11,072 nucleotides of DNA. It comes from Bacteroidales bacterium. Its GTDB lineage: Bacteria > Bacteroidota > Bacteroidia > Bacteroidales > Paludibacteraceae. Shown here in pieces: positions 7,069 to 11,072 of this stretch. The stretch is from NCBI GenBank assembly GCA_900769035.1, contig CAAGFD010000189.1, forward strand, positions 1 to 11,072. The letters are read 5' to 3'. The notes below the pieces were generated by a model. It did no database searches. It worked only from the letters and a program-made list of their open reading frames with translations, and was not told where the DNA came from. Both the position numbers and the translations under genes were made by a program. Every line of letters starts with the position of its first letter. The stretch's first letter is position 1.

Positions 7069-7821
7069 ATGCAAAGCGACTCAATAGTAATTATTCCTAC
7101 CTATAATGAGAAGGAGAATATAGAGAAAATAATAAGGGCGGTATTTGCTCTTAACAAGTTTCATATTTTAATCATAGATGACAACTCGCCGGACGGAACT
7201 GCATCTATAGTAAAAGAGCTTCAAAAGGAATTTCCGGAAGATCTGCATTTAGTGGAAAGAACCGGAAAATTAGGTTTGGGAACAGCCTATATAGCCGGCT
7301 TTAAATGGGTATTGGAGCACGACTATCAATATTGTTTTGAGATGGATGCCGACTTTTCACACCCGGTAGACAAGCTTATGGAGCTCTATGCTGCATGCAC
7401 TACCGGAGGGGCAGATGTAGCCATCGGATCGCGCTACGTGGGCAACGTAGTAAACGTAGTTAACTGGCCAATGGGCAGAGTAATGATGAGCTATTACGCA
7501 TCAAAATACGTACGTACCGTTACAGGATTACCTGTAGCCGACACCACAGCCGGATATGTTTGCTACCGTCGCGAAGTACTTGAAACGATAGAATTTGACA
7601 AAATTAAATTCAAAGGATACGCATTCCAAATAGAGATGAAATTTACAGCCTACAAATGTGGCTTTACCATAAAAGAGGTACCTATTGTATTCGTAAACCG
7701 AGTAGAAGGCACATCGAAGATGTCGGGAGGCATATTCTCCGAAGCTCTTTTTGGAGTAGTACGCCTGAAAATAGAAAGCTGGTTCCGCAAATATCCTCAA
7801 AAGAAAGACATAAAGAAATAA
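7069..7821 (+). CDS. Family 2 glycosyltransferase, polyprenol monophosphomannose synthase-like
   Basis: This 250-aa protein belongs to the dolichol-phosphate-mannose-synthase (DPM1-like) branch of GT2. Such enzymes transfer mannose or another hexose from a nucleotide sugar to polyprenyl phosphate at the cytosolic membrane face, providing donors for periplasmic glycosyltransferases. Motifs: VIIPTYNEKENI (7-18), the nucleotide-binding DDNSPDGT (37-44), the metal-binding D-x-D in EMDADFSH (D93, D95), VAIGSRYV (117-124), DTTAGYVCYRR (158-168), FKGYAFQIEMKF (181-192) and EGTSKMSGG (213-221). No C-terminal transmembrane segments follow, so it is the soluble or peripheral form. The frame is open further upstream to 6772, but that would run through the promoter and into the divergent gene; MQSDSIVIIPTYNE is the normal family start. 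It lies 22 nt upstream of prfB and is probably co-transcribed with it. The transferred sugar is not shown by sequence. Confidence 0.94.
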   Translation: MQSDSIVIIPTYNEKENIEKIIRAVFALNKFHILIIDDNSPDGTASIVKELQKEFPEDLHLVERTGKLGLGTAYIAGFKWVLEHDYQYCFEMDADFSHPVDKLMELYAACTTGGADVAIGSRYVGNVVNVVNWPMGRVMMSYYASKYVRTVTGLPVADTTAGYVCYRREVLETIEFDKIKFKGYAFQIEMKFTAYKCGFTIKEVPIVFVNRVEGTSKMSGGIFSEALFGVVRLKIESWFRKYPQKKDIKK

Positions 7822-7843
7822 TACACAAGAATATAATATATAG

Positions 7844-8956
7844 ATGATAACTATAGAACAGCTGAAAGAGGCTAGAAATCGAGTAGAAGAATTAAAAAGG
7901 TACCTTAATATTGACGATAAAAAAATCCAATTAGAAGAGGAAGAGTTGAAGACTCAAGCCCCTGAATTTTGGCAAGATCAGAAGCGGGCGGAGCAACAGA
8001 TGAAACTCGTAAAAGGGATAAAATTTTGGATTGAAGGATATAATAATGTAGACGCTGCCGTCAATGAAGCCCAGATAGCATTTGACTTTTACAAAGAAGG
8101 GGCGATGACCGAAGAGGAGGTTGATGAAGCCTATAATGCAGCGATAGCTATGATAGAAGACCTTGAGATGCGCAACATGCTCCGCAAAGAAGAAGACAAG
8201 CTAGGAGCAGTACTGAAAATTGTAGCCGGAGCCGGCGGTACCGAAGCACAAGATTGGGCTCAGATGCTCATGCGTATGTATCTCCGCTGGTGTGAAAAGC
8301 AAGGTTATAAAGCAGAGATAACTAATATGCTCGAAGGAGATGAAGCCGGAATAAAATCGGTGACAATACAGATAGAAGGTGATTTTGCCTACGGCTATCT
8401 CAAGTCGGAAAACGGAGTACATCGTCTTGTAAGAGTATCACCATTTAACGCACAAGGCAAGCGAATGACATCGTTCACTTCCGTCTTTGTAGTACCGCTT
8501 ATCGACGACTCCATAGAGATAGAGATCAACCCTGCCAATTTAAGTTGGGATACCTTCCGCTCATCCGGCGCAGGAGGTCAAAACGTAAACAAAGTGGAGA
8601 CAGGCGTTCGTTGCCACTATACATTCAAAAACCCTGTAACCGGCGAGATGGACGAGATTGTGATAGAAAACACAGAAAGTCGCTCACAATTAGACAACAA
8701 AGAGAATGCAATAAGGCTCTTGAAATCACAACTCTACGAATTGGAACTTCAAAAGCGCAGAGAAGAAAACGCAAAAATTGAAGCCGGTAAAAAGAAAATA
8801 GAGTGGGGATCGCAAATACGCTCCTACGTCTTTGACGACCGACGCGTAAAAGACCATCGAACCGACTATCAGACATCAAATGTCAATGCTGTCATGGATG
8901 GCGACATCGACAATTTCATCAAGGCATACCTTATGGAATTCGGAGGGGAAGAATAA
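7844..8956 (+). CDS. prfB: Peptide chain release factor 2 (RF2), without programmed frameshift
   Basis: RF2 recognises UAA and UGA in the ribosomal A site and triggers peptide release. The 370-aa product has the N-terminal helical domain (1-100), the RF2-type stop-codon tripeptide SPF (199-201) in VRVSPFNAQGKR, and the catalytic GGQ (244-246) in SSGAGGQNVNKVE. The C-terminal region WGSQIRSYVFDDRRVKDHRT is typical of RF2. Many bacteria encode prfB in two frames joined at CTT-TGA-C near codon 25. Here the same place reads AGG TAC CTT AAT ATT GAC (7898-7915) with no in-frame stop, so the protein is one continuous frame and the usual autoregulation is absent. The gene follows the GT2 by 22 nt and ends before a strong terminator. 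Confidence 0.98.
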   Translation: MITIEQLKEARNRVEELKRYLNIDDKKIQLEEEELKTQAPEFWQDQKRAEQQMKLVKGIKFWIEGYNNVDAAVNEAQIAFDFYKEGAMTEEEVDEAYNAAIAMIEDLEMRNMLRKEEDKLGAVLKIVAGAGGTEAQDWAQMLMRMYLRWCEKQGYKAEITNMLEGDEAGIKSVTIQIEGDFAYGYLKSENGVHRLVRVSPFNAQGKRMTSFTSVFVVPLIDDSIEIEINPANLSWDTFRSSGAGGQNVNKVETGVRCHYTFKNPVTGEMDEIVIENTESRSQLDNKENAIRLLKSQLYELELQKRREENAKIEAGKKKIEWGSQIRSYVFDDRRVKDHRTDYQTSNVNAVMDGDIDNFIKAYLMEFGGEE

Positions 8957-9004
8957 ATTCCAATCTAAAAAAAACGCATCAAATTTTATCGATAATATCC
9001 ATAT

Positions 9005-9047
9005 AAAGCGACACGTCAAAAAAATGTATTTGATGTGTCGTTTTTTT
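9005..9047 (+). terminator. Intrinsic terminator of the GT2-prfB operon
   Basis: The 12-bp stem CGACACGTCAAA (9009-9020) with TTTGATGTGTCG (9029-9040) has one G-U pair, an 8-nt loop, and seven T directly after (9041-9047). The A-rich left flank can pair with the T run. It lies about 50 nt after the prfB stop. The right arm could instead pair with 8974-8984. Confidence 0.9.
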
Positions 9048-9113
9048 GTATAAGGAAAAATTAAATAGACTTTCAGCTTTTGTATTAAAAATTATTGCTA
9101 TCCGATAAAACTC

Positions 9114-9224
9114 AAAATAGCATAATAATCCTATCCGAAGCCCTGTAGAATCAGGCTTCGGACTTTCATTTTCTGGAAGTAAGCCCCATTAATCGAAAAG
9201 CATATATTCAGGTGGTGCTATTTT
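9114..9224. repeat. Long-range inverted repeat enclosing a hairpin, unexplained
   Basis: AAAATAGCA (9114-9122) is the exact reverse complement of TGCTATTTT (9216-9224). Between them lies an 11-bp hairpin, TCCGAAGCCCTG (9134-9145) with CAGGCTTCGGA (9152-9162), with one bulged C and a 6-nt loop. The left arm can alternatively pair with TGCTAT at 9096-9101. No ORF of useful length lies here. It could be a structured RNA, a small mobile remnant, or chance. The hairpin is followed on the plus strand only by CTTTCATTTT, a weak terminator at best. Confidence 0.4.
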
Positions 9225-9235
9225 TGTTTCTTTGG

Positions 9236-9243
9236 CAAAGATA
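9236..9243 (-). promoter_or_regulatory. Orphan Bacteroidota -7 element pointing into the intergenic region
   Basis: On the minus strand this is TATCTTTG followed by CC, a full match to TAnnTTTG. It points away from the efflux operon, toward the 3' end of prfB, with no protein gene downstream on that strand. No TTTG -33 is seen at standard spacing; the -33 region falls inside the inverted repeat at 9250-9281. It may drive a small RNA or be a relic or chance match. Confidence 0.35.
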
Positions 9244-9249
9244 CAACAA

Positions 9250-9281
9250 AAGGCTGATACCTCGTGAGAAGTATCAGCCTT
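9250..9281. repeat. 11-bp hairpin, terminator- or operator-like
   Basis: AAGGCTGATAC (9250-9260) and GTATCAGCCTT (9271-9281) form a perfect 11-bp inverted repeat around a 10-nt loop. On the minus strand the stem is followed by TTTGTTG, so it looks more like a terminator in that direction, although no minus-strand gene feeds into it. It also covers the -33 position of the orphan minus-strand -7 element. Confidence 0.6.
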
Positions 9282-9337
9282 AATTTCGTATATTCAAAAA
9301 ACTTTTACCAGACAGCAATAAATTAAAAATATTTTTG

Positions 9338-9345
9338 TAACTTTG
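9338..9345 (+). promoter_or_regulatory. Bacteroidota -7 promoter element of the tolC-emrA-like operon
   Basis: TAACTTTG followed by CATAA matches TAnnTTTG exactly and predicts transcription from about 9350. This leaves a leader of roughly 190 nt before the TolC-family ATG at 9544. No convincing -33 TTTG is seen at 19-21 nt. Confidence 0.6.
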
Positions 9346-9349
9346 CATA

Positions 9350-9368
9350 ACCACTTATACAGAGTGGT
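9350..9368 (+). promoter_or_regulatory. Inverted repeat at the predicted transcription start
   Basis: ACCACT (9350-9355) and AGTGGT (9363-9368) flank a 7-nt spacer, immediately after the -7 element. It could be a repressor operator over the start site or a 5'-end hairpin stabilising the mRNA. No regulator gene is in the window to choose between these. Confidence 0.4.
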
Positions 9369-9374
9369 AGATAT

Positions 9375-9464
9375 ATGATTTACAATAGATTAAACTATAC
9401 AATTTTACATTTTCATCTTCTTAATTGGGGTCATTTAGAGAGTTGGAAAAGTACTGCCGACTAA
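9375..9464 (+). CDS. Possible 29-codon leader peptide (upstream ORF)
   Basis: ATG at 9375 opens about 25 nt after the predicted start site and runs for 29 codons to TAA (9462-9464), 79 nt before the TolC-family start. The peptide begins MIYNRLNYTILHFHLLNW and ends in STAD; it is rich in Leu, His, Asn and Trp and matches nothing I recognise. GGGGT inside it (9427-9431) can pair with ACCCC just downstream (9471-9475). It is too short for coding statistics and may be chance in AT-rich DNA. Confidence 0.2.
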   Translation: MIYNRLNYTILHFHLLNWGHLESWKSTAD

Positions 9465-9488
9465 AAAACAACCCCTATATTACATCAA

Positions 9489-9508
9489 ATCAGTCACTAT
9501 CGACTGAT
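9489..9508 (+). promoter_or_regulatory. Leader hairpin upstream of the TolC-family gene
   Basis: ATCAGTC (9489-9495) and GACTGAT (9502-9508) form a perfect 7-bp stem with a 6-nt loop, 35 nt before the start codon. No T run follows, so it is not a terminator. It may affect translation or mRNA stability. Confidence 0.4.
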
Positions 9509-9543
9509 AATTCCGTTATATTTTAACAATTAATTTTATTAGT

Positions 9544-10857
9544 ATGAACAAAATTCAATTGTTCATAAGTATGCTTTTTGTCGTACTTATGAGCCGAGGA
9601 AGTTTTTGCTATGCACAAATCGTCATTCCATTGGAAAAATTATTTGAAATGGCAGATAGTAATAGTAAACAACTGCAACCGAAACTCACATCAGAAGAAG
9701 AAATAAAAAACGTAATAAAGACACATCAATCATCTCTATCTCCGGATATAAACATCTCTTTGGCAGTAAGTTATTTAGGTGATGGATTTACTACCAAGCG
9801 CGATTTCAGCGATTTTCAAATTGCGGAAATACCCCATTTAGGTAACAATCTTGCCGTAACAATTACACAACCAATATATATGGGCGGTGCAATTACAAAT
9901 GCCATAGACATATCAAAAATGCAACTCACGTGTGCCAGATACGCAACGGAACTGCAAAAAGATAATATTCGAATTCAACTGACAGGATATTATTTAGATA
10001 TGTATAAATACATTAATATCAAAAATGTAATTGAGAATAATATTCTCACGGCAGAGAAAGTATTAGAAGAGATAAAAACACGTCGCGACCAAGGTGTAGC
10101 AATTGATAATGACATCACACGATACGAACTATTGATATCACAACTTCGGTTACAACTGACTAAAACGAGTAACATCATCGACATTCTCAACACCAATATC
10201 GTAACAATAACGGGATTACCGGCGGGCACTCAAATATTACCGGACAGCACATTACTCACCAACTCATTTCCTATCAACACATTGGAATGGTGGCAACAAG
10301 AAGCGCAAAAGAATTCCAACTTACTGAACATTGCAAGGACGGAAATAAACATAAACAAGAAAAACGAAAATATAGCGCGTTCGGAATTGATACCGAAAAT
10401 TGCTTTACAAGCAGGATATAATATAGACGGACCGATATTAACGGAAATTCCACCAATCAATCGAAATTTAAGTTATTGGTACATAGGCATCGGAGTAAAT
10501 TATAATCTCTCTTCTCTATACAAGAGCAACAAAGCGTTGAAGAGAACTGAATTCACTACACAAAAAAGTAAAGAGACCTATGATGCTATGGAAGAGGAGA
10601 TATTCCTATCGATCAAATCAGACTATACACACTATTTGGAAGCTTACGAAGAGCTTTTGGTAAACACAAAAAGTGTGGAATTAGCCAATAAGAACTACAA
10701 TGTAATATCAGGCAGATACTCCTCTGAAATGGCACTTATCACCGATATGCTCGATGCGGTAAACGAAAAAATCAAGTCTGAAACCGAACTAACAAATGCA
10801 CAAATAAATATCATATACTACTATTATAAATTATTATTCATTACAGGTAAATTATGA
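9544..10857 (+). CDS. TolC-family outer-membrane efflux protein
   Basis: This 437-aa protein is of the outer membrane efflux protein (OEP/TolC) family, which forms the trimeric channel of tripartite efflux pumps. Residues 1-24 look like a Sec signal peptide: KIQ, then hydrophobic LFISMLFVVLM, then CYA, with cleavage likely before Q25. The mature part shows the family's repeated plan: long helices, a first outer-membrane strand pair ending in ITQPIYMGG (107-115), further helices containing RRDQGVAIDNDI and a GLP (about 170-230), and a second strand pair around ALQAGYNIDGP and SYWYIGIGVNYNLSSLY (about 285-325). There is no lipobox cysteine. The 3' end overlaps the membrane-fusion gene by 4 nt (ATGA), so the two are translationally coupled. 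The DNA looks more AT-rich than prfB upstream, by eye. Substrate unknown. Confidence 0.92.
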   Translation: MNKIQLFISMLFVVLMSRGSFCYAQIVIPLEKLFEMADSNSKQLQPKLTSEEEIKNVIKTHQSSLSPDINISLAVSYLGDGFTTKRDFSDFQIAEIPHLGNNLAVTITQPIYMGGAITNAIDISKMQLTCARYATELQKDNIRIQLTGYYLDMYKYINIKNVIENNILTAEKVLEEIKTRRDQGVAIDNDITRYELLISQLRLQLTKTSNIIDILNTNIVTITGLPAGTQILPDSTLLTNSFPINTLEWWQQEAQKNSNLLNIARTEININKKNENIARSELIPKIALQAGYNIDGPILTEIPPINRNLSYWYIGIGVNYNLSSLYKSNKALKRTEFTTQKSKETYDAMEEEIFLSIKSDYTHYLEAYEELLVNTKSVELANKNYNVISGRYSSEMALITDMLDAVNEKIKSETELTNAQINIIYYYYKLLFITGKL

Positions 10858-11072
10858 AATATAAAAATAAAAAAATGCTATCTTACCTTTTCTCGGTAGT
10901 TGTAATAGCAGCTGCACTAGTATGGGTATGCAGCAAATTCATTCATTTAGGGAATGTAGAATATACGGATAATGCCCAAATAAGACGACAAATAGTTCCG
11001 GTAAATAGTCGTGTACAAGGTTATATCAAAACGATAAGATTCGGTGAGTACGAAAAAGTAAAAAAAGGAGAC
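10854..11072 (+). CDS. HlyD/EmrA-family membrane fusion protein, N-terminal part
   Basis: The gene starts at ATG 10854 within the TolC-family stop (ATGA overlap) and leaves the window at 11072 after 73 codons. It opens with a basic cytosolic tail (MKYKNKK) and one transmembrane helix (about 9-27, LSYLFSVVVIAAALVWV). Then comes VEYTDNAQI, the Y-T-D-N-A signature typical of EmrA-like fusion proteins, and IVPVNSRVQGYIKTIRFGEYEKVKKGD, the first half of the lipoyl-like hairpin domain. This protein would bridge an inner-membrane pump to the TolC-family channel. By analogy with emrAB an MFS transporter gene may follow, but it is outside the window. Confidence 0.9.
   Translation, partial: MKYKNKKMLSYLFSVVVIAAALVWVCSKFIHLGNVEYTDNAQIRRQIVPVNSRVQGYIKTIRFGEYEKVKKGD

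Noticed and set aside
8545..8879. Overlapping frames inside prfB (8545-8781 plus, 8625-8879 minus).
   Set aside because: They are out-of-frame shadows of the GGQ and C-terminal region of RF2, with low-complexity basic translations.
9134..9162. The hairpin as a second intrinsic terminator of prfB.
   Set aside because: The stem is good but is not followed by a T run on either strand, and a strong terminator already stands at 9009-9047. Kept only as part of the unexplained repeat structure.
10230..10460. Minus-strand frames inside the TolC-family gene (also 9990-10229).
   Set aside because: They are antisense shadows of the OEP coding sequence with no supporting signals.
1..11072. CRISPR arrays, tRNA or rRNA genes, insertion sequences, attachment sites.
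   Set aside because: I saw no regularly spaced repeats, no tRNA cloverleaf or rRNA signature, and no transposase or integrase frame. The gene-free DNA at 6907-7068 and 8957-9543 is accounted for by the promoter and hairpin entries.

Overview
The window reads as chromosomal DNA of a Bacteroidota member, most likely order Bacteroidales. The proteins carry signatures I know from that group: MutS, an RF2 beginning MITIEQLK, a dolichol-phosphate-mannose-synthase-like GT2, and a Bacteroidales-type sugar transferase. Start codons lack Shine-Dalgarno sequences, the DNA is AT-rich, and the likely promoters carry the Bacteroidota -7 motif TAnnTTTG. The species cannot be named from the sequence alone.

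Layout. (1) The left edge holds the 3' end of a PD-(D/E)XK nuclease gene with an Fe-S type cysteine cluster. It converges on mutS across a shared hairpin terminator. (2) A minus-strand block runs from about 6960 down to 517. It encodes a CE4-deacetylase-like/phosphoglycosyl-transferase fusion, a WbpE-type aminotransferase, a WbpB/WlbA-type dehydrogenase and then mutS. The first three genes are tightly coupled, with a 2-nt gap and then a 4-nt overlap. (3) A divergent intergenic region (6907-7068) carries a -7 motif for each direction and a T9 tract. (4) On the plus strand, a polyprenol-phosphate-mannose-synthase-like GT2 and prfB (RF2, with no programmed frameshift) form a short operon that ends at a strong terminator. 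(5) A 587-bp intergenic region (8957-9543) is rich in inverted repeats. It holds an orphan minus-strand -7 motif, a plus-strand promoter, and a long leader with a possible 29-codon upstream ORF. (6) A TolC-family outer-membrane gene overlaps by 4 nt the start of an EmrA/HlyD-type membrane-fusion gene, which is cut by the window end.

How the genes fit together. WbpB and WbpE homologues perform the C3 oxidation and transamination that convert UDP-GlcNAcA to a UDP-3-amino uronic acid. The fused phosphoglycosyl transferase would load a sugar phosphate onto a polyprenyl phosphate carrier. The minus-strand block therefore looks like the early part of a surface-glycan pathway (O-antigen, A-LPS or capsule), but the other required enzymes are not in the window. 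The GT2 would provide polyprenyl-phosphate mannose or a similar donor. The TolC/EmrA pair is the start of a tripartite efflux operon. The most unusual items are the fusion protein, with no recognisable membrane anchor and an altered CE4 metal site; the homopolymer in the glycan-operon promoter; and the structured leader and intergenic DNA before the efflux operon.
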